23,047 nucleotides of DNA from JABDPF01 sp036351575 (GTDB taxonomy: Bacteria > Pseudomonadota > Gammaproteobacteria > Xanthomonadales > SZUA-36): assembly GCA_036351575.1 (NCBI GenBank), contig JAZBPJ010000022.1, positions 1-23,047 of the forward strand. Reading direction: 5' to 3'. A program made the translations under genes and the position numbers. Under the pieces are notes generated by a model. The model saw nothing but the letters and a program-made list of their open reading frames with translations. It was not told where the DNA came from and made no database searches. How positions within the stretch are numbered: the stretch's first letter is position 1; each line of letters opens with the position of its first letter. Below are positions 1 to 8,498 of this stretch, piece after piece.

Positions 1-1136
1 ACCAGCGCGTCCGTTTCGACCCAGTCCGGCGCCAGGCCGATTGCCCGGTTGAGGCTCGTCTCGGCGCGCGCCAGGTCGCCGGTACGGTAGCGCAGCTGCG
101 CCAGCGTGTAGTGAAAGCGGTATTCCTGTTTCTGCAGCCGTATCGCTCTCTGCGTTTGCCGTATCGCTTCGTCCCATTCCTGCTCCGCGAAGGCGACCTG
201 GGCCAGGTGATGAAGGTAATACGGGTTCCTGCGCCGGTTGCGCTCGACCCGCTCCTGCATCTCGGCTGCCTTGTCCATCTCGCCGAGCTCCTCGTACATC
301 GCGTAGAGGTTGTTCATGGCCACCGAGTTGCGTGAATCCAGCGTGAGCGCGGTCCGGTAGGCGTCGATCGCCTCGTCCAGCTGGCCGTTTCGTTTCAGGA
401 CGACACCCAGGTTGGACCAGGCATAGGCCTGCCCCGGCCGGGTTTCGATGGCTTTCCTGAACCAGGCATGCGCCAGCGGCAGGTCGCCGGCCAGCAGCGC
501 GTTGGCGCCCAGGTTGTTGTAGTACTGGGCTTCCGCCTCGTCGTCGTGCAGCCTGCGGTGCCGCTCGGTGGGCCGCACCGGTCGGCCGCTGACGTCGATA
601 ACGTACTCGTTGCCGCGAAAAACCGCCGCCGCGTTGACGTGGCGGCTGACCAGCAGCGTTTCGTCCACGCTGCTCCACTCGGGGTCGGTCTCGACTTCGC
701 GGTACCAGGTATCGATGCCGGCGTAGCGCGCCATCGCCACGAACATGTTGGAAAACGTCAGGCAGTTGCCGCGGCGCTGCCGGAACGCCTCCTCCGCGGT
801 CAGGGTCGCACGCGGCTCGTAACTGAAATCCATGAAATTCGGGTCCAGCATCGCCCAGGCCAGCGCCCACGCGCGGTCGTCGTCGGTCGAATGGCCCGCC
901 AGGGTGTCGTCGACAAAACGTTTCATTTCATCGGAAAGGCCCAGCACGTCGGCGTCCTCGAGCAGGCGGACGGGCTGGCCGCTGAGCGGCGGCACCGGGG
1001 GTTCAATGATGGAATGGATCGATGCGCAGGAGGAAATGACAAGCAAGAGGGGCAGGGTGGCCAGGGCGCCTGAAATTTTTCGGATTGTCCTCGTCATTCC
1101 GTTCATTTTTTGCAGTTCAAGCCGTTTCCGCATCAT
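1..1136 (-). CDS. Transglutaminase-core / TPR lipoprotein (3' end outside window)
   Basis: This minus-strand frame is open from the left edge and has no stop inside the window, so the C-terminus is missing. The N-terminus has a basic stretch, a hydrophobic core and a lipobox ISSC (Cys codon at 1026-1028), so the protein is probably a lipoprotein facing the periplasm. Next comes a transglutaminase-like core: RRGNCLTFSNMFVAMARYAG carries the candidate nucleophile Cys (codon 762-764), SRHVNAAAVF the His (639-641), and EYVIDVSG the Asp, so the Cys-His-Asp triad looks intact. The rest is TPR repeats (for example AYAWSNLGVVLKRNGQLDEA and NSVAMNNLYAMYEELGEMDKA). The family often acts as a papain-like protease or an inactive scaffold; its substrate is unknown. 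Start choice is uncertain: in-frame ATGs lie at 1136, 1133, 1106 and 1097. I chose 1136 for a GGAA about 8 bases upstream; 1106 or 1097 give more typical signal-peptide lengths. It is divergent from serC. Confidence 0.85.
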   Translation of the reverse strand, partial: MMRKRLELQKMNGMTRTIRKISGALATLPLLLVISSCASIHSIIEPPVPPLSGQPVRLLEDADVLGLSDEMKRFVDDTLAGHSTDDDRAWALAWAMLDPNFMDFSYEPRATLTAEEAFRQRRGNCLTFSNMFVAMARYAGIDTWYREVETDPEWSSVDETLLVSRHVNAAAVFRGNEYVIDVSGRPVRPTERHRRLHDDEAEAQYYNNLGANALLAGDLPLAHAWFRKAIETRPGQAYAWSNLGVVLKRNGQLDEAIDAYRTALTLDSRNSVAMNNLYAMYEELGEMDKAAEMQERVERNRRRNPYYLHHLAQVAFAEQEWDEAIRQTQRAIRLQKQEYRFHYTLAQLRYRTGDLARAETSLNRAIGLAPDWVETDAL

Positions 1137-1257
1137 AACCGAGTTCCGGTGTTTCGAATTTGACCTCGACAGTGGTTTTCAGTTTCCGAATCGGCGACAC
1201 TTGGCGCAATAAGAACAGCCAGGCCGGCCAGCCGAATTGAACACCTGAGAGAATCCT
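1137..1257. promoter_or_regulatory. Divergent intergenic region between the TPR lipoprotein gene and serC
   Basis: This 121-base gap separates two divergently transcribed genes and must hold at least the serC promoter. It is less GC-rich than its flanks. A TTGACC at 1160-1165 resembles a -35 box, but I see no convincing -10 at the right distance. The serC ribosome site GAGAGA (1247-1252) lies five bases before its ATG. No operator-like palindrome stood out. Confidence 0.4.
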
Positions 1258-2373
1258 ATGAAACCCGCTGAAAAACCGGTAAACCCGAATTTTTCATCCG
1301 GCCCCTGCAGCAAGCGCCCCGATTACGATGTTTCGGCCCTGTCGCTGGAGACACTGGGCCGTTCGCACCGTTCCGCCCTGGGCAAGGCCACCCTGGCCCG
1401 GGCGATCGACGAGACCGCCGAGCTGCTCGGGCTGCCCGATGACTACCGCGTGGGCATCGTGCCCGCTTCCGACACCGGGGCCGTGGAAATGGCCATGTGG
1501 TCGCTGCTCGGCGCCCGCCCGGTCGATGTCTTTGCCTGGGAATCGTTCGGCAAGGGCTGGCTCACGGACATTACGCAGCAGCTGCAACTCGACCACGTGC
1601 ACGCCCATACCGCCGACTACGGCGAGCTGCCGGACCTGTCGCTGGCCAACCCCGCTCACGACACCGTGTTCACCTGGAACGGCACCACTTCCGGCGTTCG
1701 TGTCCCGGGCGGCGACTGGATTTCAGATGAGCGCGAAGGCCTGACCATCTGCGATGCGACGTCGGCCGTCTTCGCGATGGACCTGCCGTGGGAAAAGCTG
1801 GACGTCGTCACCTACAGCTGGCAGAAGGTACTCGGCGGGGAAGGCGCACACGGCATGCTGATCCTGGGCCCGCGTGCCGTTGAGCGGCTGGAATCATGGA
1901 CGCCGCCGCGCCCGCTGCCGAAGATTTTTCGCCTCACCAAGAACGGCAAGCTGATCGAGGGCATTTTCCGCGGCGCCACCATCAACACGCCCTCCATGCT
2001 GGCCGTGGCGGACTACCTCGACGCCCTGGGCTGGGTCCGCGAAATTGGCGGGGTCGAGGGAACGATCGAGCGATCCAACCGCAGCCTGTCGATTATCGAG
2101 GCCTTCGTGGCCGACAACGACTGGATCGACTTCCTGGCGGCAGATCCCGCCCAGCGATCCAACACCAGTGTGTGCCTGTCGGTCGACCTGTCCGGGGACG
2201 CTGTCAAGGAGATGATCGCGCTGCTGGCTGCCGAAAACGTCGCGCACGACATCGGCGCTTACCGTGACGCACCCTCCGGGCTGCGCATCTGGTGCGGGGC
2301 CACGGTCGATCCCCGCGATGTCGAACGCCTGATGCCCTGGTTGAAATGGGCCTACCAAACCGTAAAGAGCTGA
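1258..2373 (+). CDS. serC: Phosphoserine aminotransferase, Methanosarcina/alphaproteobacterial type
   Basis: This PLP enzyme transfers an amino group from glutamate to 3-phosphohydroxypyruvate, giving phosphoserine and 2-oxoglutarate, the second step of the phosphorylated serine pathway in the cytoplasm. The 371-residue protein opens with NPNFSSGPCSKRP and has the fold-type I landmarks PASDTGAVEMAMWSLLG (cofactor phosphate region) and SWQKVLGGEGAHGML, in which Lys190 is the expected Schiff-base lysine. The length and the SSGPCSKRP start match the TIGR01365-type SerC rather than the classic enterobacterial form of about 360 residues. The start has a GAGAGA ribosome site. It is followed nine bases later by the serA ATG, so the two are almost certainly one transcription unit. 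The first step (SerA) follows the second in gene order. No serB is in the window. Confidence 0.93.
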   Translation: MKPAEKPVNPNFSSGPCSKRPDYDVSALSLETLGRSHRSALGKATLARAIDETAELLGLPDDYRVGIVPASDTGAVEMAMWSLLGARPVDVFAWESFGKGWLTDITQQLQLDHVHAHTADYGELPDLSLANPAHDTVFTWNGTTSGVRVPGGDWISDEREGLTICDATSAVFAMDLPWEKLDVVTYSWQKVLGGEGAHGMLILGPRAVERLESWTPPRPLPKIFRLTKNGKLIEGIFRGATINTPSMLAVADYLDALGWVREIGGVEGTIERSNRSLSIIEAFVADNDWIDFLAADPAQRSNTSVCLSVDLSGDAVKEMIALLAAENVAHDIGAYRDAPSGLRIWCGATVDPRDVERLMPWLKWAYQTVKS

Positions 2374-2382
2374 GTATTGACG

Positions 2383-3555
2383 ATGTTTAAAATTCGAACC
2401 TACAACCAGATTTCCAATGTCGGCCTGGGCCGTTTTCCGCTGGACCGCTACCTCGTCGGTCCCGATATCGAGGACCCGAACGCCCTGGTTCTCCGCAGCC
2501 ACAAGCTGCACGATGAACCGATCGCCGACAGCGTCATCGCCGTGGCGCGCGCCGGTGCCGGTGTCAACAACATACCCGTTGAAGCCTGCAGCCGGCGCGG
2601 CATCGTGGTTTTCAATACGCCTGGCGCCAACGCCAACGCCGTCAAGGAAATAGTGACAGCAAGCCTGCTGCTGAGTTCGCGGCGCATCGTCGCCGGCATG
2701 AACCGTGTCCAGGAGTTGACCGACTTTGAGGACGCCGACGCCCTGGCGAAACAGCTGGAGAAAGAGAAAAAGGCCTACGGCGGCAGCGAGATCATCGGGC
2801 GCACGCTCGGCGTGGTCGGCCTGGGCGCAATCGGCTCGCTGGTTGCGAACTCGGCGCTCGATCTGGGCATGCGGGTCGTGGGTTTCGATCCGGGCCTGTC
2901 GGTCGAGGGCGCCTGGCGCCTGTCCAGCCGCGTGGAACGCATGGACAGCCTGGAAGCGCTGCTGAATGAATCCGATTTCGTGACCCTGCATGTGCCGGCC
3001 GTCGAGTCCACCCATCACCTGATCGACGCGACGGCCCTGACGCGTTTCAAGCCGGGTGCGACGCTGCTGAATTTCGCACGCGCGACCGTGGTCGATGCAG
3101 AAGCGGTGGTCAAGGCCCTGGACGAAGGCCTGCTTGGCGGCCATATCACGGATTTCCCGATCCCTGCGATGCTGGGCCGCGATGATTGCCAGTTGCTGCC
3201 GCACCTGGGTGCAAGCACCGCCGAGGCAGAGGAGAACTGCTCGGTGATGGCGGCGGAACAACTGAAGGACTTTCTCGAGAACGGCAACATCGTGAACTCC
3301 GTGAATTTTCCGCAAACGCGGATGGGACGTGCCGGCGGCAGCCGGATCACCTTCGCCAACGTCAACGTGCCGAAGGTCCTGGGGTCGGTGCTTTCCATTC
3401 TGGCCGACAACGACTACAACGTGATCGACATGGTCAACAAGAGCCGCAATGAACTGGCTTACAACATCATCGACATCGAAGGCGAGCCCACGGCGGAGGT
3501 CGTCGCGGCCATTGGCCGGGTGGAAGGGGTCAAGCAACTGAGGGTTTTACCATGA
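2383..3555 (+). CDS. serA: D-3-phosphoglycerate dehydrogenase with C-terminal ACT domain
   Basis: This enzyme oxidises 3-phosphoglycerate to 3-phosphohydroxypyruvate with NAD, the entry step of serine synthesis. The 390-residue protein contains the Rossmann motif GLGAIG (Gly146, Gly148, Gly151), the substrate-binding loop RAGAGVNNIPVE, the catalytic Arg233 in NFARATVVDAEAVV and the catalytic His274 in PHLGAST. The last 70 or so residues (ITFANVNVPKVLGSVLSILA onward) form an ACT domain, the usual site for serine feedback. The segment where many relatives have DVFEEEP reads ITDFPIPAMLGRDD, so the usual catalytic Glu is not at its normal place; from memory this ITDFP form occurs in a known short PGDH subgroup. 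I prefer the ATG at 2383; a TTG two codons earlier (2377) is also in frame. It lies nine bases after serC. Confidence 0.93.
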   Translation: MFKIRTYNQISNVGLGRFPLDRYLVGPDIEDPNALVLRSHKLHDEPIADSVIAVARAGAGVNNIPVEACSRRGIVVFNTPGANANAVKEIVTASLLLSSRRIVAGMNRVQELTDFEDADALAKQLEKEKKAYGGSEIIGRTLGVVGLGAIGSLVANSALDLGMRVVGFDPGLSVEGAWRLSSRVERMDSLEALLNESDFVTLHVPAVESTHHLIDATALTRFKPGATLLNFARATVVDAEAVVKALDEGLLGGHITDFPIPAMLGRDDCQLLPHLGASTAEAEENCSVMAAEQLKDFLENGNIVNSVNFPQTRMGRAGGSRITFANVNVPKVLGSVLSILADNDYNVIDMVNKSRNELAYNIIDIEGEPTAEVVAAIGRVEGVKQLRVLP

Positions 3556-3573
3556 TCACGGGTTGTACCCTTA

Positions 3574-3601
3574 TTGAATTGATGCCATAACTCATTAAAA
3601 G
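3574..3601 (+). promoter_or_regulatory. Candidate promoter for the gamma-glutamyl gene block (weak)
   Basis: The 134-base gap between serA and the next gene is clearly more AT-rich than its flanks, as expected for a promoter region. A TTGAAT at 3574-3579 and a TAAAAG at 3596-3601, 16 bases apart, each match four of six consensus positions. The boxes themselves are weak; the position before an eleven-gene same-strand block is the main argument. Other pairings in the gap (for example TTTACA at 3614-3619) score no better. Confidence 0.3.
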
Positions 3602-3689
3602 TATGGAAAAATGTTTACAAACGGGTTGGCTTGCGAAACACTGTCCAGGACCTAACCCACCGATCGATCCAAACGCGAAAGGAATAACC

Positions 3690-4241
3690 ATGATCAAGCG
3701 AATCTCCCGATTTTTGCTGGCCTGCGCGGTCTTCATTTTTTCCAGCGGCGCCGTGATGGCCGGTGACGTTGTCATGACGCCCTTCGGGCAAAGCCCCGAC
3801 GCCATGATGGTCAAAGTGGTGCTGAAAAAACTGCAAGTCGATGCCCGGCTTGAGAAAATGCTGCAGGCCGATGGCCTGCAGGGCGAGAAAGTGCTGATCG
3901 TTGTCGTCGCCGGCAGCTCAAAGGGCCTGGGCGAGGCCGGTATCGACAAGGATGCCGAGATCGAGCGCATGCAGAATGTTGCGGCCGCCGCGAAGGAGGC
4001 CGGCATGAAGACGCTGGTGATGCATATCGGCGGCAAGGGCCGTCGCGGAACCCTGACCGACCTGTTCATCGAAGAAGCCGTGCCCATGGGCGACGGGCTG
4101 ATCGTTGTCGAAGGCGGTGATTTCGACGGCCTGTTTACCCGGCTCGCGGAGGAAAGCGGCATTGTTCTGACCCCGGCCGATTCCGTGCGCGGAACGTCCG
4201 CACCGCTCGAGAGCATGCTCAAGGAGTGGGGCGTCATCTGA
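3690..4241 (+). CDS. Secreted DUF6305-like protein, first gene of the gamma-glutamyl block
   Basis: This 183-residue protein has a clear signal peptide (MIKRISRFLLACAVFIFSSGAVMA, probable cleavage after the final Ala), so it should be periplasmic. The mature part begins DVVMTPFGQSPDAMMVKVVL and continues with KVLIVVVAGSSKGLGEAGID, a helix EIERMQNVAAAAKEAG, MKTLVMHIGGKGRRG and GDGLIVVEGGDFDGLF. This looks like an alternating alpha/beta fold. The pattern resembles the uncharacterised DUF6305 family as I remember it, which I could not check by search. The start at 3690 is chosen because it follows AAAGGAA and begins the signal peptide; an upstream in-frame ATG at 3603 has neither. It is 62 bases ahead of the first GGT gene. 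One possible role is binding a product or substrate for the nearby permease, which lacks an obvious binding protein, but this is inference. Confidence 0.8.
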   Translation: MIKRISRFLLACAVFIFSSGAVMAGDVVMTPFGQSPDAMMVKVVLKKLQVDARLEKMLQADGLQGEKVLIVVVAGSSKGLGEAGIDKDAEIERMQNVAAAAKEAGMKTLVMHIGGKGRRGTLTDLFIEEAVPMGDGLIVVEGGDFDGLFTRLAEESGIVLTPADSVRGTSAPLESMLKEWGVI

Positions 4242-4303
4242 ACGCCTGACCCGGGACGGCCGGATTCCGGTCGTCACTCGCCCTGCCCACGGAGAAATTA
4301 CGT

Positions 4304-6103
4304 ATGAAGCGTAATGTCCCTTGCCTCTTGGCGAGCCTGTGGCTTGCCATTCTTCTGGCCGCCTGTTCCACGACTCCGCCCGCCGCGGTGGATGCGCAGC
4401 CGGCCGATTCTGTCGCGGTGGCGCCGACCCTGACCTCCAGTAACGGCATGGTTGCTGCAGCGAACCCGCTGGCTGCGCGCGCCGGCGCCGAGATTCTCGC
4501 CAGGGGCGGGAACGCCGTCGATGCGGCCATTGCCGTCAGCCTGGCGCTGGGCGTGGTCGAACCGTACGCGTCGGGCCTGGGCGGAGAAGGCTACATGGTG
4601 GCCGTGATGGCCGACGGCCGTGAAGTTTCCATCGATTTCCGCAGCGCGGCGCCGGGGCTTGCGACCTACGAAAACCTCGACAGGGCGGGTGGCATGAACG
4701 CCATTCGCTACACGCCGAAAGCCTACTGCGTGGCCGGCGTGCCGGCCGGGATCGACGCGGCGCTGGAAATGGCCAGCATGCCGCTGAGCGACCTGGCGGG
4801 CCCCGCCATCCGGCTCGCGGAGGAAGGTTTCGAGGTCAACGAGACGTTTGCCAGCGTGAACATGGACCGCTGGGAGGTCCTGTTCGAAAACGCACCGGAG
4901 TTCCTGAACGACGGCATGCCCTGGAGCGCGGGTGAGACCTACCGCAACCCGGCGCTGGCCCGGACGCTGCGCCGATTGGCCGCACAGGGCGCCGACGATT
5001 TCTACCGCGGTGAACTGGCCGAGAACCTGGACCGCTTCATGCGTGAAAATGGAGGCTGGGCGCGCAAGTCGGACCTTTCGGCTTACCGCGCATACCGGCG
5101 CACCCCGCGAAAGGGAAGCTACCGCGGCTTCGAACTGATCGTTCCCGGCAGCCCGGTCGGAGGGCCGCGCGTTCTGGCGACGCTGAATATCCTCGAGCAT
5201 TTCAACCTCGGCATCATGGACTGGGACGACCCGCTGGCCGTGCACCTTATGCAGGAAGCCATGATCCTGACCTCGCTGGACCAGCGGCGCTGGATCGGCG
5301 ACCCGGAAACCAACGACTACATTCCCGAGCAGGGCTACGTCAGCAAGCAGTACGCGCGGCAGCGCGCCATGATGATCGACCTGTCAACCGCATCCGATCC
5401 TGGAAGCTGGCATGAGCAGCGCACCGGTGATCCGGGGCCGTACGAGTCGGGCGCCGGCTACGTGGACGTGATGCTGGCGAAACAGGCAGCGGAAACTGCC
5501 GTTGACGAGCCCATCGATCCGTCGCCCTCGACAACCCATTTTTCCGTCGTCGACCGGGATGGCAACGCCGTGGCCTGGACGCAGACCGTTTCCAGTTTCT
5601 TTGGCACCGGCAACATGGTTGACGGCTACTTCCTGAACAATGAGCTGGTGAACTTCAAGAGCCGGCCGGTCGAGGGCAGCCCCATCAACCTGGAGCCGGG
5701 TCGGCGGCCGCGCACCACGATCGCGCCCATGGTCGTGCGAGAGGACGGTGAACTGCGCTGGGTGCTCGGCTCGCCCGGCGGCGGGCGGATCGGTTCGACC
5801 GTGATCGAAATCCTCGTCAACCTGATCGACTTCGAAATGAGCCTGGAAGAAGCGATTCGCGCTCCCAAGTTCACCGGATACGACAGCTATCCCTCGCTCA
5901 ACCTCGAAAATGCGTTCCCCGAGCGGACCGTGGATTTTCTCGAGATGATGGGGCACGTGGTGAAGGAGTATGAATACCCGGATCTTTACTTCGGAGGCCC
6001 GAACGCGATCGAGGCGGGTGAGGACGGCATATTGACCGGCGTGGGCTCCATTCGCCGCAAGGGCGGTGCAGCGGCACCCGTGAACAGGGGAGAACATAAT
6101 TGA
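4304..6103 (+). CDS. Gamma-glutamyltransferase family lipoprotein (GGT 1)
   Basis: GGT-family enzymes are N-terminal-nucleophile hydrolases that self-cleave and then hydrolyse or transfer gamma-glutamyl groups; CapD-type members act on poly-gamma-glutamate. This 599-residue protein starts with a lipoprotein signal (LLAAC, Cys21), so it is probably anchored in the outer or inner membrane facing the periplasm. The large-subunit landmarks ARGGNAVDAAIAVSLALGVVEP and SGLGGEGYM are present. The self-processing site is PSTTHFSVV with Thr410 as the expected nucleophile. The small subunit shows GSPGGGRIGSTVIEIL. The residue pair that is usually Ser-Ser in the oxyanion region is Thr471-Thr472 (RRPRTTIAP) here, unlike the second GGT downstream. 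The start follows GGAG at good spacing. The next gene begins with an overlap at 6100. Confidence 0.92.
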   Translation: MKRNVPCLLASLWLAILLAACSTTPPAAVDAQPADSVAVAPTLTSSNGMVAAANPLAARAGAEILARGGNAVDAAIAVSLALGVVEPYASGLGGEGYMVAVMADGREVSIDFRSAAPGLATYENLDRAGGMNAIRYTPKAYCVAGVPAGIDAALEMASMPLSDLAGPAIRLAEEGFEVNETFASVNMDRWEVLFENAPEFLNDGMPWSAGETYRNPALARTLRRLAAQGADDFYRGELAENLDRFMRENGGWARKSDLSAYRAYRRTPRKGSYRGFELIVPGSPVGGPRVLATLNILEHFNLGIMDWDDPLAVHLMQEAMILTSLDQRRWIGDPETNDYIPEQGYVSKQYARQRAMMIDLSTASDPGSWHEQRTGDPGPYESGAGYVDVMLAKQAAETAVDEPIDPSPSTTHFSVVDRDGNAVAWTQTVSSFFGTGNMVDGYFLNNELVNFKSRPVEGSPINLEPGRRPRTTIAPMVVREDGELRWVLGSPGGGRIGSTVIEILVNLIDFEMSLEEAIRAPKFTGYDSYPSLNLENAFPERTVDFLEMMGHVVKEYEYPDLYFGGPNAIEAGEDGILTGVGSIRRKGGAAAPVNRGEHN

Positions 6104-7176
6104 AAATGCTGCGCGTATTCGCGCTGGTTGCAGTCGCTTTTATGTGGACGGCGGCCGATGGCGCTGAATTCCGGCCCGACGTGCGTCCGGGACCGGGAGT
6201 GACGGATCAGAAACGGATTTCCGACTACTTTCCTCCCTTGAAGGGCAGCCCGCTCGATACCGAGGTCTACATCCTGGACAGCGGCAAGCCGGGCGCGACG
6301 GGGCTGATGATCGGCGGCACGCATGGCAACGAACTGGCGGGCCAGGTGGCTGCGCTGCTGGTCATAGAAAACGTCACCGTGAGCGCCGGCAGGCTGGTGG
6401 TCATTCCCTACGCCAACCGCAGCGCGATCTCGGTACCGGATACGCGCAACGGCGTGCCCGCTGAGTTGAATATCGTATCCCGCAGCGGTCCCCGCGTGCT
6501 GCCGTACGGCGACCGGCGCACCGATCCGGCCGACCAGGGCGTCGAGGATCCCGAGCACTACACCAACCCGCCCGGTTACACCCTGGAGATCGGCGCGGAA
6601 TCACGCAACCTGAACCGGACCTGGCCCGGCGACCCCGAGGGAACGCCGACCGAACAGCTGTCCCATTCGATCATGCGCCTGATCCGGGAAGAGGGGGTAG
6701 ATTTCAGCCTGGACATGCACGAGGCCGATACGCCCGAGCGCCAGGAACTCGAGGCTGCAGATTACAGCCCCACCGGCAACAAGCGCCTGGCTTACACCCT
6801 GGTTGCTCACCCGCGCGGCCTGGAACTTGCCGCTTATGCCCTGCTCGAGATGGAAGCGGACACCGGCATCACGATGAAGTTGGAAGAGTCGAATTCGCGC
6901 TACCGCGGCCTGAGTCACCTGGAAATCGCCGACAACAGCCCAAGCCTGTCCTTTCTCAGCGAGAGCCCCAATCCGGGACAGGACCGCTGGCGCAGCGACG
7001 GGGACGTGGTGAACGACCCGAAATATCCCCTGACGCACCGGGCGGGCCTGCACCTGCGTCTTTTCAGGCACCTGGCGGACGCTTTCGCCCTCATGCACGA
7101 TCGCGCCCTGGTGATGGAAGGCATGCCCGAATACGATGAGCTGATGTCCGGCGATATCGGTCGTTTCCTGAACTGA
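6100..7176 (+). CDS. Secreted M14/AstE-AspA-like zinc hydrolase 1
   Basis: This 358-residue protein belongs to the succinylglutamate desuccinylase/aspartoacylase branch of the M14 zinc carboxypeptidase fold. Zinc ligands are visible as GGTHGNELAG (His75, Glu78) and LDMHEAD (His207), and NLNRTWPGD gives a candidate substrate-binding Arg173. It has a signal peptide (about 20 residues, cleavage near ADGA), so unlike cytoplasmic AstE it should work in the periplasm. Known relatives cleave N-acyl amino acids, and phage PGA hydrolases of M14-like fold cleave gamma-glutamyl bonds; in this context a gamma-glutamyl or N-acyl-glutamate substrate is a reasonable inference. The likely start is TTG at 6100, seven bases after AGGGGAG and overlapping the GGT stop by four bases; ATG at 6106 is the alternative. 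A second, diverged family member follows the permease. Confidence 0.87.
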   Translation: MKMLRVFALVAVAFMWTAADGAEFRPDVRPGPGVTDQKRISDYFPPLKGSPLDTEVYILDSGKPGATGLMIGGTHGNELAGQVAALLVIENVTVSAGRLVVIPYANRSAISVPDTRNGVPAELNIVSRSGPRVLPYGDRRTDPADQGVEDPEHYTNPPGYTLEIGAESRNLNRTWPGDPEGTPTEQLSHSIMRLIREEGVDFSLDMHEADTPERQELEAADYSPTGNKRLAYTLVAHPRGLELAAYALLEMEADTGITMKLEESNSRYRGLSHLEIADNSPSLSFLSESPNPGQDRWRSDGDVVNDPKYPLTHRAGLHLRLFRHLADAFALMHDRALVMEGMPEYDELMSGDIGRFLN

Positions 7177-7196
7177 TTTAGGAGTTCACCGGCAAG

Positions 7197-8486
7197 ATGG
7201 AATGGTTCTGGCCAGAAGGTTTTTACACGATCGTCATGGTCGGCGTTTTCGCGGCCGCGGCGTTCACCCTGAAACAGCCGATTGCCGTGGCGCTGGCCAT
7301 CGCCGCCATCATCGGTGCGCTGGTGTCCGGCAACGGTGTTCCCGTGGACCACCTGATCGAAGGCGCCTTCGGCTACCTGGACACGATCCTGATCATTTTT
7401 GCCGCGATGGTGTTCATGAAAACCGTGCAGCATATCGGGCTGATGGAATCGGCGGCGGCGTGGATGATCCGGCGTTTTCGGGAGTTGCCTTTCCGCCTGA
7501 CGATGGGTATCACGGGGCTGCTGATGCTGCCCGGCATGATCACCGGTTCATCGTCCGCCGCGGTGCTCACCGCCGGCGCCATCGTTACGCCGACGCTGCT
7601 GCGGCTCGGCGTGCCGCCGGTCAAGGCCGCCGCCGCGATCGCGCTGGCGGCGATCTACGGCATGACGGCGCCGCCGATCAACATCCCGGCGATGATCATC
7701 GGCGGCGGTATCGACATGCCCTACGTGGGTTTCGCGATTCCCTTGCTGATCTGCACGGTGCCGCTGGCGATTTTTACCGGCATGCTGCTGATCCATCCAT
7801 CGCTGAAGCGGCATGCAACCGAACCGCATCCATCCAACGAGTTGGAAGACGAGCTCACGCGCATGGAGCGCGTGCCCCTGTCGGCCCGGCTGATGCTGCC
7901 GTTTTTCGTGCTGGTCGTGCTGCTGGGCGGCGAGCGCATATTCCCGCATTTCGCGCCCTCGCTCGGCATGCCCCTGGCTTTTCTGCTGGCGGCGGCCAGC
8001 GGCCTGCTGGTCGGGGAGAAATGGAACCCGGTCGAGGCGGCCACCGAGGCCATCCGGGATGCGCTGCCGGTGGCCGGCATCCTGGTCGGTGTCGGCATGT
8101 TCATCCAGATCATGACGCTGACCGGCGTGCGCGGCTTTTTCGTGGTTTCCGCCCTGGCCCTGCCGGCCTGGCTGCTGTACGTCGGCATCGCCACGTCACT
8201 GCCGCTGTTCGGCGCGGTGTCCGCGTACGGTTCCGCGACCGTGCTGGGCGTGCCCTTCCTGCTGGCGCTTCTTGGACAGAACGAAATCGTCGTGGGTTCG
8301 GCCCTCAGCCTGATCGCCGGGCTCGGCGACCTGATGCCGCCGACGGCGCTGGCCGGCCTGTTCGCCGCCCAGGTAGTGGGGGTGCAAAACTATTTCAGTG
8401 TGCTCAGGGTGTGCCTGCTGCCCGCCGTCGTCACGGCGGTCTGGGGCATCCTGATCATTCTCGGGGCCAACTGGTACCCGTTCTGA
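7197..8486 (+). CDS. TRAP-type transporter large permease (DctM-like)
   Basis: The 429-residue protein is an integral inner-membrane permease with about a dozen hydrophobic segments. Features typical of the DctM branch of the ion transporter superfamily include the re-entrant-type loops GMITGSSSAAVLTAGAIVTP and YGMTAPPINIPAMIIGGGID in the first half, and VSAYGSATVLGVPFLLALLG and GLGDLMPPTALAGLFAAQ in the second. TRAP permeases import organic acids with a sodium gradient and normally need a DctQ small subunit and a DctP binding protein. Neither standard partner is seen nearby; a 49-residue membrane protein follows instead. The ATG at 7197 has a GGAG site and lies 20 bases after the first M14-like gene. 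Given its neighbours, glutamate or short gamma-glutamyl peptides are plausible substrates (inference). Confidence 0.9.
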   Translation: MEWFWPEGFYTIVMVGVFAAAAFTLKQPIAVALAIAAIIGALVSGNGVPVDHLIEGAFGYLDTILIIFAAMVFMKTVQHIGLMESAAAWMIRRFRELPFRLTMGITGLLMLPGMITGSSSAAVLTAGAIVTPTLLRLGVPPVKAAAAIALAAIYGMTAPPINIPAMIIGGGIDMPYVGFAIPLLICTVPLAIFTGMLLIHPSLKRHATEPHPSNELEDELTRMERVPLSARLMLPFFVLVVLLGGERIFPHFAPSLGMPLAFLLAAASGLLVGEKWNPVEAATEAIRDALPVAGILVGVGMFIQIMTLTGVRGFFVVSALALPAWLLYVGIATSLPLFGAVSAYGSATVLGVPFLLALLGQNEIVVGSALSLIAGLGDLMPPTALAGLFAAQVVGVQNYFSVLRVCLLPAVVTAVWGILIILGANWYPF

Positions 8487-8498
8487 GGAGCTGGGCAA

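Noticed and set aside
468..1212. Plus-strand open frames opposite the TPR lipoprotein gene.
   Set aside because: The minus strand gives a lipobox, a transglutaminase triad and TPR repeats in one frame; the plus frames are shadows.
1894..3537. A 547-codon minus-strand frame opposite serC and serA.
   Set aside because: It spans two clear genes on the other strand and shows no recognisable domains.
3556..3689. A possible riboswitch or attenuator between serA and the DUF6305-like gene.
   Set aside because: Only a four-base-pair GGGT/ACCC stem and scattered AT-rich runs are visible; no known riboswitch core or leader peptide could be recognised.
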